Of a stretch of 64,000 nt of DNA, positions 30,425 through 41,341 are shown one piece after another. The translations under genes were made by a program, and so were the position numbers. This DNA is from Albugo candida (lineage: Eukaryota > Oomycota > Peronosporomycetes > Albuginales). The DNA lies in assembly GCA_040437565.1 (NCBI GenBank), contig JBDOQK010000008.1, positions 558,001 to 622,000 on the forward strand, written 5' to 3'. The notes under the pieces are model-generated. The model was not told the DNA's origin. It searched no databases and was given only the letters and a program-made list of their open reading frames with translations. The stretch's first letter is position 1, and each line of letters starts with the position of its first letter.

Positions 30425-31418
30425 GAAGCGATTGTTTGGATGAGAATGAACGATCAGGTGTGCCTTTTAGCTTCGATATTGACTTTAGCTGCTGGAGGAA
30501 AATCGTAAAATGAACTTTGATCAAAAGTCTTCTACTGAGATAGTTGTCTAGGGTTACATGTTGCAGCAGGATGAAAGATGTGTGTAAAGGAGCGATGTGT
30601 GTACGTGTACAAAATATCTCCATACTGTACAACTTTTTTCTTAGCAGAATAAACAGCAAATGATGAAAAGTATAAGGCAAACATGTGATCTTAGAACATA
30701 GCATTACTCTTGTAATGGCTCAGATGTGACCACTAGCGACCTGCAATGACATAATTCCGCACACTCTTTTGGAAGCATGGAGCTTAATCAACCGTTTTAT
30801 TCAAGGGACACATTCAATCTTGTACTTTTTTCAACAGACACAAAAGCAACTCGTGGAAATTTAATTACGGGAGCTAGCCCTAACCAGACACTCCAGTCCC
30901 AATAAAGTCATTCAGATTCTGAATGAATGTCGAAAGCTACTCGGACATTAAGATTTACGGATCTGAGAGTGGTTGCAAGGCATTGTACATTCGCATTGCA
31001 CGAAAGTGAACTCGCCCAATGAAAAACTCAACTTTCTTGCATTTTTTATTTAGCCAGCTCGCGCACACTCGAAATCATAAGTAATGATCAGAGCTCATAA
31101 AAGCAGCAATCGCATACACGAACGGAATCGTTGATACCAAACTCGGGANNNNNNNNNNNNNNNNNNNNNNNNNNNNNNNNNNNNNNNNNNNNNNNNNNNN
31201 NNNNNNNNNNNNNNNNNNNNNNNNNNNNNNNNNNNNNNNNNNNNNNNNTCTGAATGAATGTCGAAAGCTACTCGGACATTAAGATTTACGGATCTGAGAG
31301 TGGTTGCAAGGCATTGTACATTCGCATTGCACGAAAGTGAACTCGCCCAATGAAAAACTCAACTTTCTTGCATTTTTTATTTAGCCAGCTCGCGCACACT
31401 CGAAATCATAAGGAATGA
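30425..31418. other. Intergenic region with an assembly gap
   Basis: Between the RING gene and the lipase stop. Bases 30918-31148 are copied at 31249-31479 around a 100-N gap (31149-31248). The left copy carries the last few codons of the lipase gene and differs from the right copy at one base (near 31082 versus 31413). No other gene seen. Confidence 0.85.
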
Positions 31419-31479
31419 TCAGAGCTCATAAAAGCAGCAATCGCATACACGAACGGAATCGTTGATACCAAACTCGGGA
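30918..31479. repeat. Assembly gap (31149-31248) with 231-bp duplicated flanks
   Basis: Direct copies 30918-31148 and 31249-31479 with one visible mismatch. It spans the 3' end of the lipase gene. Confidence 0.92.
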
Positions 31480-34241
31480 ATCGACTTCCGTTTGCTTGAG
31501 CAACCGTCACAGACAAGTGCACCACACCGCTGACAATTGTGTTGATCTCGATTTTGTTGCGCCTCACTGGACGATGTCGAGTTCCAGGTGAATGGTGCGT
31601 CACAACACATACACCTTGTCTTCGTACCGAATGGGACCCATTCAGGTAATTTTGGATCAATACGTCGACTATCGCGTACAATTCGTAATGCTGATAGATA
31701 ATTGCGACCCAAATGATCACTAAGCATGTTTTGAAACACGGGTATGTGACTGAGTGCCCAGCATTGACGATCAACGAGAACAGCCTCGTAGATACCCCTA
31801 CAAAAATAGATATGGATCACATTTCCCGGAATGTATAATTCTTTTGGATCGACTTGTAATACATTGTGCAGTTCTTCCTCCACTTTCTTTTCATCTTTCA
31901 GTGCTGCAACGGTGCTTGATGGCGATACGCTTGCGTTCTCGAACTCGTCGATCAGATTGTTCCTTGTCAACGACCATTCAATCGATCGTCCTTTATCTAG
32001 TTTCTCCGAATCGGTTTGCACCTGATCTGACAAAGAGTTGTTTGTGACTGCAGTTACCCGACCGCGCTGCTGAGCTGCTTGTGCTTGTGCCCATGCCCTT
32101 CTTCGTGGAGCCCATAATGTCTTCACGCGATCTTTTATCGCCTCCAGATCCTCGGAGGCTGAATCTCGCCAGCATCCGCTAAACTCTTTCAACTTCTCAA
32201 CAAGTTTGATGATATTGGACGCTTTTGCTCGTGGAACAAAATCATCTCGCAATACGATGGAATGCACGAATGTCACAGAACTATTTGCGATGTGAAGATT
32301 CACACAAGCCGGTACTGCATATGCAAAACACTCCAGGTCCTTAAACTCCTTTTGCAACATCACAGCCAACAGCGCAGCACATCCAGCGCCGAGTGAATGA
32401 CCCGAGAGCACCAACTTGTAACCCTTTTGATGTAAAATTCGCAACGATGGCACAATGCGTTCTCTGATCCAAAGCGCAGCATTTAACATCCCATTATGCG
32501 CAAAAGAATCCACAAATCCACGAGGCTTACAAGTGCTGTCGTCTTCCATCGATTCTTCAGTACACGATCCTTGCTCGACACTTTCCAACTTGAAGTCCTC
32601 GGGATGTGCCTGGATATCGGTCAAAAGATCTTGCACAGATTTAGACCCACGAATAAGAACCACAGCCACATTCTGTTCTTTATTTCCGACCAACGCGAAG
32701 GATGGGTGGCGTACATCTTGATCCTGAATGTGAGCATATATCAAGGAAAACTTTTGCAGGCGACAGAGACGCTGGATATCCATCACATCCGTCTCATATA
32801 TTGCATGCAGCGCCAGCGGTGCATAACGAAGCAGATGATGGAGTAGTTCGTCGGAAACATGGGGACAATCAGCATGCGCTTGCTTCTCAGCATCGGGATT
32901 GGCTCCACGATCTCCACGATTCATGGCCATGAAATAGTACGTTCCAAGTGCCGCGTCTTGGAATCCCAAATCATCAATATCGCCAATCAATCCTTTTAGA
33001 GTTGCAAACGATTGCAAAAACTCATTACGTAAAATGAAACCCAACAAGCCCGCGCGTCCATGCTTACGAACAAAATCGGCACTCACAACAGCAAATTTTG
33101 CCGTCGCACCAATTGGTGCAGCTTTAGCGGCTGCCAACGCTCCACCAGCTGCTCGCCACAACTTGTCTAACGTCGTGTCCTGCTGATTACTAGTGTACGG
33201 TATCAATTCACCATGAAGGAAATCTTCTACGCGTTGACAGCGCCATTGTGTGTGCTCCTGATCTACTTTTTTATCCAACAAAAGCGCGCAATTTTTGCAT
33301 ACTCTAGATGCTACCGTTTGGTTGAAAACTTTCAACACCCTCGTCTCCGGCAAATCGTCACGACAAAAAGAAGCATTACAGTGTCCGCATTGGTACTGAA
33401 ATCGATGTATCCCGAAATTTAGCTTGCAAGCCTGACACGACTTTGATACGACAGCTTCTGGAGGTGATACAAGTCTCTGATCAGCTTTTTCGCAGCATCT
33501 TACAAGAGATCGTTCCGTATCAGACAAATGGGAAAAGCGGATTGATAACGGAGAGGATGCTTTTGATGCGGCAGTATTCATGGAAACGGAAAGTCTTGAC
33601 ACCGCTGGAGTATCTGAATGCAATGCCGCTGAAGTGACGGCATGAGCGCTATCAAAAGCAAGCATGGAGACCTCGCGTATTGATTGGCCGGCGATTCCAA
33701 GAACTGATCCTGGAAGAGAAAAAGCGGATTTCAGAAATCCTTTTCCTGGTAAATCTCCCTTTAATGTCGCGGACGGATTTTCCGTACTCGTCGGCATGGA
33801 ATCGTTGAGTTTTATTGTATCCGCATTCTTCATGGATTCACATTTCTCATCGTTTCTTGGGACGGTGATTGATGAAGAAATCTTCATGTCTGTTTTCTCG
33901 TCTTGACCTTGATATCCTATTGTATCCTTGAGTTGTCCTATCCAAACGCGACTCCGCACGACCGAATTATTCTTCATTTCAGCAAAAGGATCCGTAAATG
34001 ATGCACTGTAGAGCCAGCCTTCTTCGTCGTAGTCTTCGGACTTGAAAATGTGCCAGTCATAATCAGGAAAATTATCTGGTGCTTTAGTTGCTGCCCGCTC
34101 CGACGTGCTCCATTGAGGCGGATCCTTCGCAGAAAGACGAGAAGACCAGCCCTATACATACAAGAATGAAAAAATGAATAAGGAGATATTTGTACTCGAT
34201 ACCAAGATTGGGTACCATCGCTGATTCTCAATTATTTCCAT
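31419..34241 (-). CDS. DysF - FYVE - class 3 lipase - FYVE protein
   Basis: Two exons, 34203-34241 (MEIIENQRWYPIL) and 31419-34151, join in phase across a 51-nt intron to 923 residues. Residues about 5-90 match the peroxin/dysferlin DysF pattern: ENQRWYP, GW, DYDEEGWLYSASF and VVRSRVWIG. A first FYVE-type finger lies at about 250-310 (CQACKLNFG, YQCGHCNASFC, CKNC). The lipase domain follows, with the nucleophile elbow SGHSLGAGCAALLAV near residue 597, an Asp in RDDFVPRAK and a candidate His in GNVIHIYF, as in sn-1 diacylglycerol lipases. A second FYVE-like finger ends the protein (CMCCDAPF, HNCQRCGALVCDGCSS, CDCC). Expected to hydrolyse acylglycerols or phospholipids on PI3P-bearing endosomal membranes (inference). 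The architecture looks unusual outside oomycetes. Confidence 0.9.
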
Positions 34242-34390
34242 CTCGACAAGTTTGGAAGAGTATGTTCATGAGACATGGAAAACAGACAGCACAAGTCAAA
34301 GGGCTTTTATTAGCACAATTACTATAGGAAGCACGATACATTCACTACACATCAAAAATTACAACAAATGCCAAAAAAACAGCGCCACAT

Positions 34391-35530
34391 TTAATGATTG
34401 TATGCATACTTGTTGCTTCCATAATTCTTCTTGCAGCTCTCTTTGCAATCATCATGACCTCCGTATTGTTCGCGTTTCTTGTATGCACTTTCGTAATAGT
34501 ATGGAGATTCATCATAGCCGTAATCTTTCTTATCTTTTTTGCCATACTTATTGTCATAGTCGTAATCATACTTGTTCTCACAGCCATAACCGTGGTAACT
34601 TCCATATTCTTTCTTCTTTTGGTCGTAGTCATACGAGGCATACTTATCATCATATTTTCCGCTCTTGTCAGCATATCCGTAGCTCCCGTATTTGCTCTTA
34701 TCATCAACACCGTACTTATCATAGCCAGCATAGTAATCCTTCTTGTCATTGTAATTATCATAGCTGTTTCCGTAACCGTATTCACTAGACCATTTCTTCT
34801 TGTCGTCGTCATAACCTTTGCTTCCGTACTTATCATAATCCATCTTTCCGTACTTTCCGTACTTGTCATAATCCATCTTTCCAGAATAATCATAATCCTT
34901 CTTTCCATACTTATCATAATCTTTCTCTCCATATTTGTCGTAGCTCATTTTTCCGTAAGTGTCACCATGATCTTTCTTTCCATAACTGTAGGAATCTTTC
35001 TTATCCTTTTCATCATAATCATTTTTTCCGTAATCGTTGTACTCTTTCTTTTCATGATCATAATCCTTCGACTTATAATCATCCTCCTTTTTGTTTCCGT
35101 GTTCATAGTCCTTTTTTTCGTAATCGTTCTTCTTGTCGTAATCGTTCTTTTTGTCGTAATCGTTCTTCTTGTCATAATCGTTCTTCTTGTCGTAATCGTC
35201 ATTTTTCACGCCATAATCATCATGATCATTTTTTTTATAGTCCCAACTATAATCATCATACTTCTTTTTGTCATGCTCATAGCTTTCATACGGCTTCTTC
35301 TTGTCCTTTTCTTCTTTTTCTGACGACTCACGGTCTTTCCCTTTAGAATTATTCTTATCCACCTCATTTTCGTTCTGTTTTTCATCCTTTTGATTCAATT
35401 TGAGGTCACCCAAAACTCTCTCAACAGCGTCTTCCAAATGACGCGAATTCGACAATCCCATAGTAGATGTTTGTGTAGCATTTAAAGCCACAATGGCTGC
35501 AGGAACAGCAAGTAGGTGGTAGAGCTTCAT
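34391..35530 (-). CDS. Secreted Tyr/Lys/Asp-rich repeat protein
   Basis: Start at 35530 chosen because it begins a clean signal peptide (MKLYHLLAVPAAIVALNATQ); the frame continues upstream without a better start. 379 residues. After a short linker (SNSRHLEDAVERVLGDLKLN) comes a Lys/Glu-rich segment. Then about 250 residues of short imperfect repeats follow: a YDKKND-type hexapeptide run, then GKMDYDKYG-type units and GYG/YDYD-rich units. Four Cys occur only near the end (GYGCENKYD, DDCKESCKKNYG). The composition resembles extracellular, self-associating or cross-linkable structural proteins, where Tyr could be oxidised to dityrosine. The function is not known. It is divergent from mitochondrial S16 with 255 bp between them. 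The opposite strand shows a long hydrophobic frame caused only by the codon pattern. Confidence 0.8.
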   Translation of the reverse strand: MKLYHLLAVPAAIVALNATQTSTMGLSNSRHLEDAVERVLGDLKLNQKDEKQNENEVDKNNSKGKDRESSEKEEKDKKKPYESYEHDKKKYDDYSWDYKKNDHDDYGVKNDDYDKKNDYDKKNDYDKKNDYDKKNDYEKKDYEHGNKKEDDYKSKDYDHEKKEYNDYGKNDYDEKDKKDSYSYGKKDHGDTYGKMSYDKYGEKDYDKYGKKDYDYSGKMDYDKYGKYGKMDYDKYGSKGYDDDKKKWSSEYGYGNSYDNYNDKKDYYAGYDKYGVDDKSKYGSYGYADKSGKYDDKYASYDYDQKKKEYGSYHGYGCENKYDYDYDNKYGKKDKKDYGYDESPYYYESAYKKREQYGGHDDCKESCKKNYGSNKYAYNH

Positions 35531-35785
35531 ATTCGGTTTTGAACGTTTCGATACCAATAATGATACCTTGAAGGAAATTTCAAAGTGAGTATGTTTCTTC
35601 ACCACACCGCATTGTTCTTCCCTCAGAAATTCTTCCTCCCGAGAAATTCTCACCTCTAATTCTCTTGTCACTTCATCTAGTCGATGGAAATGGATCACTT
35701 TTTTCCACCAATCCGTTTGTACACAGCAGTCCGGATAGCCAATCAATAAGCAGAACTTCAAGGGAACGAATACGACTAGAAGAAA

Positions 35786-36154
35786 ATGGTGGTTCGCCTG
35801 CGTTTAGCGCGTTGGGGAAGAAAAGATGTCCCGTTCTATCGTATTGTCGCTGCTGATGCTAGAGCACCACGAGATGGGCGACATCTGGAGATTGTGAGTG
35901 AAATTGACTTTTACTATTCGGAACTAATTGAATTCTTTATGTAGGTCGGCACGTTTAATCCAATCGCAGACGCAGCGGGTATCAAAGAACTACGAGTAAA
36001 TCGCGATCGAGTGCACTATTGGATGTCGGTTGGAGCACAGCCTTCTGATCGAGTAGGTTACCTTCTCGGACTCGCAAATGTCTTACCGATGCCACCTACT
36101 CGTCAATATACAAAAAAGTGCATTCCTAAGAAAGATAGAGAAGCCAAAAGTTGA
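35786..36154 (+). CDS. MRPS16: Mitochondrial ribosomal protein S16 (bS16m)
   Basis: Two exons, 35786-35893 and 35945-36154, with a 51-nt intron; 105 residues. The N-terminus [20 protein letters not shown] and then [20 protein letters not shown] are the diagnostic bS16 signature, followed by [21 protein letters not shown] bacterial-type small-subunit protein encoded in the nucleus, acting in the mitochondrial ribosome. No long presequence, as is common for mitochondrial S16. Convergent with Nop14. Confidence 0.93.
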
Positions 36155-36175
36155 CCGGTCATGTTATCGTAACAA

Positions 36176-37193
36176 AGGATAGTTTATCTTAGCATTCATA
36201 TAAACTGCCGTCCGCTATTCGCATCAACACTATTTTGCCGCGCGTTTCTTTGGTTTGTTTGCTTGCATACTTCCTCCACCTTTCAACATATGTCCTCCTT
36301 TTCGTACCTGTTGATTGAATGTAGCATTTTGTTCTTCCAACCAAGATCGAATTTCTTTCTGTTTCTCGCGTTTCACTTCGAGTCGTGACTCTTCCTCCTG
36401 CTGTTTCTCACGAGCTAAAAACTCGGCATCACGACGTAATTCGCGTGCTGCTCCTTTTCTTGCTCGTTTCACTTGCCGTTGCAATTGGTTCACTTTTGCC
36501 TTGTCACGATCCAGTGTCTTATCCTTACGAATTGCGTAATTGGCATCATACTTTGGTGTAAAAGTAGGCAAAATAGAGGGTGTGGCTTGCTGCAGTCGTA
36601 AAGGACGGCGTAAGTTCCAGCATTGAAGTGTAACNNNNNNNNNNNNNNNNNNNNNNNNNNNNNNNNNNNNNNNNNNNNNNNNNNNNNNNNNNNNNNNNNN
36701 NNNNNNNNNNNNNNNNNNNNNNNNNNNNNNNNNNAGGATAGTTTATCTTAGCATTCATATAAACTGCCGTCCGCTATTCGCATCAACACTATTTTGCCGC
36801 GCGTTTCTTTGGTTTGTTTGCTTGCATACTTCCTCCACCTTTCAACATATGTCCTCCTTTTCGTACCTGTTGATTGAATGTAGCATTTTGTTCTTCCAAC
36901 CAAGATCGAATTTCTTTCTGTTTCTCGCGTTTCACTTCGAGTCGTGACTCTTCCTCCTGCTGTTTCTCACGAGCTAAAAACTCGGCATCACGACGTAATT
37001 CGCGTGCTGCTCCTTTTCTTGCTCGTTTCACTTGCCGTTGCAATTGGTTCACTTTTGCCTTGTCACGATCCAGTGTCTTATCCTTACGAATTGCGTAATT
37101 GGCATCATACTTTGGTGTAAAAGTAGGCAAAATAGAGGGTGTGGCTTGCTGCAGTCGTAAAGGACGGCGTAAGTTCCAGCATTGAAGTGTAAC
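36176..37193. repeat. Assembly gap (36635-36734) with 459-bp duplicated flanks
   Basis: Bases 36176-36634 recur at 36735-37193, so the last ~110 codons of Nop14 appear twice (36230-36571 and 36789-37130). Only the right copy joins the rest of the gene. Confidence 0.93.
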
Positions 37194-39879
37194 CTTGGTA
37201 AGTGTAGCCAAAACGGTATTCAGCTCCGGTAAGATTCTCGGTAACAAGTTTGATATCAAGTGTAACTGAAGGTATACAGGATACACAAGTGCGTCGATAG
37301 AAGGAATGTGTCCGTATTGCTGTGTAGCCGATTGGACCAGACGTAGAGTAGACCCGAGAGCAGCGGCTGCCATATTTACATCATTATTAGCTGCTATTGA
37401 CAAGGTTGGTAATGCCGATAAATTCGTTCCAGCCCATTCTATCAATCCGTCACTGAATTGGCTCTTTATTCCTTTTGGACGAAGATATAAACCAAGTATA
37501 CGCTGGAAACACTGGATCACTATATACAATAAAAGATTTCAGTGAATACCAAAGTGGGGCTGGGGCCGTTAACTAACCTTCAGGACAAAATCGTTTCTTT
37601 GTTTTTGTAATTTCCAAAGATATTGCGCATAGCGCTAAAGCTTGTGTCACGTCTTCACTAGAGCGTAGTCTTAACGTACTCAAACATTCTGCGATCAATG
37701 TTTCCAGTGGTGAAATAATATTGTGCCGTAGATCGGAAATCGAAAATATATGTGTCATCAGCCTGAACACCAGCACTTCTGCTGTGCTTGGCCACGATCG
37801 CTTCAATTGGCACTCTTGACTTTCTCCTAATAACCTTTCTTTATACACTTTAGTTACAAACTCGCGAAAGAGTAACCCAGCATTTTGTGGTAACTCTTGC
37901 GCCAGGGTGCACAAGTGTTTACATATTACATCCACCTATGGTACGATGGAAATTCGAGTGAGTATACAAACGGTTGCAAAAGATTAGTATACTTACACTT
38001 TCTCTTTGCCGTGTATACTGCCGACCATAAACGATCAATAATCGAAGCAGTACGCTCATCAAAGTTTTAATCTTTATTTGATTGGCAACACTGAGTTTCG
38101 GTGAGTAAAACTGTAGCAATCGTTCGAGAATCTGCGACTGCCTGCACACGTTTTCTTCGACATCTTCAACTGTATATTTGGCAAATAAATTTTGCAGTTC
38201 GGCGAGTGTTTGCGGACAATCGAATACGTAGGGTAGCTCGTTCTTAGCTTGCGCGCTTGATCGCCCAGACGGCTTTTCTTTACTCGAAACACTGGTGGAT
38301 TCCAACGATTTCTCACTTTTTGTCACATCAGTGTTGAATTCTTCATCCACTTCGCTTTCGGATCCATTCTCTTCAGCTTCTTCACTTTCTGACTTTTCAC
38401 ACACTTCGCTATCCGACCCCTCTTGTTCTGATTCTTCACCATTCGACTCTAAGTCTGCATGGCCATGATCAGTACCACTTTCTACCTCTTCGCCCTCCGA
38501 CACGGTTCCAAATATTCGTCTCTTTTCATAATTGTCTCCCAGATCATCATCAGTCGACGAACGGACATTTTTCGCCGCTTTCTTCTTCTTTTCCTTGCGC
38601 GTGTGACTCTCATCGTCATTATCGATTCCCTTCATTCGCGCAAGTCGCTTCTGTTCCAGTGATTCGAGACGATCTTTTTCCACCTGTGCGATCTCTTCTG
38701 GTTTCAACTTGCGTTCTGTAGCTTGCGCTTTTGCTTCAAAAGCAAACTCGCGCGCCATGACATCAAAATCATCCAATCCTGTCTTTATCGCATTAGAAGG
38801 ATTCTCCATCTGAACGGTGTTTTTGTTTGGGCGATACTTTAATAACGAGCGGATAGAATCGAATCCTCCGTCCAATTCTTCTGTCACATCTTCTTGAATT
38901 TGTTTGTTTCGTTGACGTTCCGCTTTAAACATTTTTNNNNNNNNNNNNNNNNNNNNNNNNNNNNNNNNNNNNNNNNNNNNNNNNNNNNNNNNNNNNNNNN
39001 NNNNNNNNNNNNNNNNNNNNNNNNNNNNNNNNNNNNCGCCATGACATCAAAATCATCCAATCCTGTCTTTATCGCATTAGAAGGATTCTCCATCTGAACG
39101 GTATTTTTGTTTGGGCGATACTTTAATAACGAGCGGATAGAATCGAATCCTCCGTCCAATTCTTCTGTCACATCTTCTTGAATTTGTTTGTTTCGTTGAC
39201 GTTCCGCTTTAAACATTTTTGATTTCACCATCACTTCTTTCATTATTTCTTGATGTGATTTTGGCTTGCTGTCATCTTTCTCCTTATTCGTATGTCCTCC
39301 ACCAAAATGATAGTTCTGTACGATTTCTTTCTCAATTCGCCGGATTTCGTCATCTTTTGAATCGTCGTATTCTTCCCCATTTTGATCATTATCATCATTC
39401 AGACGATTATAATCGTCCTCCAGTTTTGTGTTTTTGTGTGTCAGAAACAATTCATCCTCTTCTTCATCTGACTCTTGTAAATTATACCGGTATGCATCTC
39501 GTAATTTACGTTTTCGCTCCGCTCGAAACCGTGCCATCATCTTTTCCTCCAGTGAGAGCGACTCGTCTTGTTCCCCAATTCGACGATCTTCAAAATCATT
39601 GCCTTTATTGCGGCCACGGTATTGCTTCGCTAACGTATTTTTTCGCTTGGTTTCCGCTTTGGAGCGTGCATTCGCGACATTTCGATTCTGTCCTTTGATT
39701 TTACGACCGAGGACGGGATACTTTTGCTTTTGTGCGTTACTGTGACGATCAAATGGATTGGTAGTAGTCGTTGAAAAAGCAGATAGATTGCTTTTTCCAT
39801 TGATTGATCCCGTTCTGTCGACTTTCTTTCTCGTTTCCACATTTGCATTCCGAAAAACTACGCGCTTTCGCTTTGGCAT
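36789..39879 (-). CDS. NOP14: Nucleolar protein 14 (SSU processome)
   Basis: Component of the small-subunit processome needed for 18S rRNA maturation and 40S export, acting in the nucleolus. Start at 39879: MPKRKRVVFRNANVETRKK. Three exons, 37997-39879, 37578-37935 and 36789-37519. After removing the duplicated 184 bp plus gap in exon 1 they give 895 residues, near the family's usual length. Family features: NPFDRHSNAQKQKYPVLGRK near the N-terminus, SLSLEEKMMARFRAERKRK, a long acidic stretch (about residues 330-400, SEGEEVESGTDHGHADLESN), and the C-terminal block YDANYAIRKDKTLDRDKAKV ending KKRAAK. A gap lies at 38937-39036, and a partial second copy of the C-terminus lies beyond the gap at 36635-36734. 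Confidence 0.93.
38753..39220. repeat. Assembly gap (38937-39036) with 184-bp duplicated flanks
   Basis: Bases 38753-38936 are copied at 39037-39220 inside Nop14 exon 1. One mismatch is visible (ggtgttttt versus ggtattttt). Confidence 0.92.
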
Positions 39880-39910
39880 TGTTGCACCACTCAAAATGCG
39901 TTGCCTTGAT

Positions 39911-39973
39911 ACCAGTCGTAAACTGGTATTTCGGTAACACAAGCGCGGGGAAATTAAAAAAAAATCCCGCGCC
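39911..39973. promoter_or_regulatory. Inverted E2F-like sites in the Nop14 divergent promoter
   Basis: At 39943-39973 an A-rich core is flanked by GCGCGGGG and CCCGCGCC, making two facing E2F-type strings (TTTCCCCGCGC and TTTCCCGCGC-like). Just beside it, 39911-39928 holds a second inverted repeat ACCAG..CTGGT. The sites lie 30-100 bp upstream of the Nop14 start (39879) and within 225 bp of the divergent gene at 40135. Cell-cycle or growth control is inferred from the motif only. Confidence 0.4.
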
Positions 39974-40134
39974 TTTTTCTGACCCGTCGCCACTTTGATA
40001 CTCAAACTGGTAAAACCGATGTAAGAGATTAAGGAGTTTCCGTCAACAAACTTGTTCTTACAACGATTGGCAGACGTGGCGGTGGCTTCCTTCCACGCGA
40101 TCTTTGACTCAATTGAATCACTTGTTCCAATAGC

Positions 40135-41341
40135 ATGAATTTCCAATCATTCAACCTTCCTACAACATCAAACATTGCGGATAGAAATACCACCATGATC
40201 GATTCTATCTATCCAGATGTCGCAGCTAATGTGGAAAGTACTTATTACAACTCTGTTTGTCCTCTGAGACAAAACGACTTGAATTACAGCAATGCGTTTT
40301 TCAATTTTTTTGGCCCTCGTGGTGAGTACTCCGTCTCTATCATAGAAAACCTCATCTAACACAAACTGAGTAGATTTATGTGCAACACAAGAAAGCGGTG
40401 AGCAATGGCGCACACAAGCCGAAAACGAGCTTGAAAAATTACTTCTTGATGATTGCCTCGCATCCAATCAGGATGGAAAAGTACGACACAATTGGAGTCT
40501 AAAATATATTCCAGGCCGCGGTATTTGCACGTCAACTATCGTCACACTCCAAAACAAGAAAGGAACACAACTTCCCCCGCGATACTATAGCAGTGTTGAG
40601 CAATCACCTCAAAAACGACGCATTCATATTCGGACTATTGGACAGCGCAGTGGATGCTTTACATTTGAATCTCGTATCAGCTTGGGCGAGGGCACTCATA
40701 ATCGCATCCTTAAGCGGAAGCGAGTGTCTGCATGCAAATCACTTTTTGGAAACGATAACACAAAAAACACAAGCACTACAAAAGAGGCAAAGTACAAGGT
40801 GAAAGTAACGCACTGCAGTCCAAACACAATGCCGACGACAAATTTTCAGAGTCCGAATCATTATAAAGTGGTTGAGACAAATATATCGCCGGCCAGAGAA
40901 ATGAAAATATGTCACGGAATAATATATCAACAATCAGTGACAAAATCGAAATTCTTGAAGCGGAATTTTACTTGGAAGAAACTTATCGAGTCGACTGAGT
41001 TGGGAAATTGTGTCGACTTGCCACCTCGCTATTTACACGGTAAACTGAATATATTGGATATTGTAAGGCTTCTTTAACTTAGAAATTGAAATTTGCAGGT
41101 TCAACTCGATCGCCTCAGAAACGACGCATTCACTCTACAACATTTGGTAGTATCAGTCGCTCTTTTTCTTTTCAATCTATATGACTTTGTAACTTATATC
41201 ATGATCGAGCTGGTGCTAATATTGAAACTTACTGAAACTTAGTTGTATTCTGAATCAGTCATTTTTTGGCTTCACGAGACACACCAAACCTCATCAAGAA
41301 CGAAAGCTTACTGCAAAGAGGGTACAAGTAATTCGGTATGA
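40135..41341 (+). CDS. Hypothetical protein, four exons
   Basis: Exons 40135-40321, 40374-41062, 41099-41146 and 41243-41341 join in phase to 340 residues with one open frame. The family is not recognised. The N-terminus (MNFQSFNLPTTSNIADRNTT) is polar. Exon 2 has an acidic helix (TQAENELEKLLLDDC), then a basic region with HIRTIGQRSGCFTFESRISL and many Lys/Arg. The C-terminus is short (HLLYSESVIFWLHETHQTSS). Intron 2 would be only 36 nt, shorter than the 50-60 nt usual here, so that junction is the weakest. The gene shares a short promoter with Nop14. A nuclear role would fit its basic composition but is a guess. Confidence 0.55.

Noticed and set aside
34394-35323. A 309-codon, very hydrophobic frame on the plus strand
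   Set aside because: It is the antisense of the Lys/Asp/Tyr repeat gene. Lys, Tyr and Asp codons read backwards give Leu, Ile and Val. It has no independent start context or family match.
35390-35480. RHLE near the N-terminus of the repeat protein read as an RxLR effector motif
   Set aside because: The fourth residue is Glu instead of Arg, and no proper dEER block follows. The position alone is not enough.
36230-36571. A separate short gene matching the Nop14 C-terminus
   Set aside because: It lies in the left copy of a 459-bp duplicated gap flank and is not connected to the rest of Nop14.
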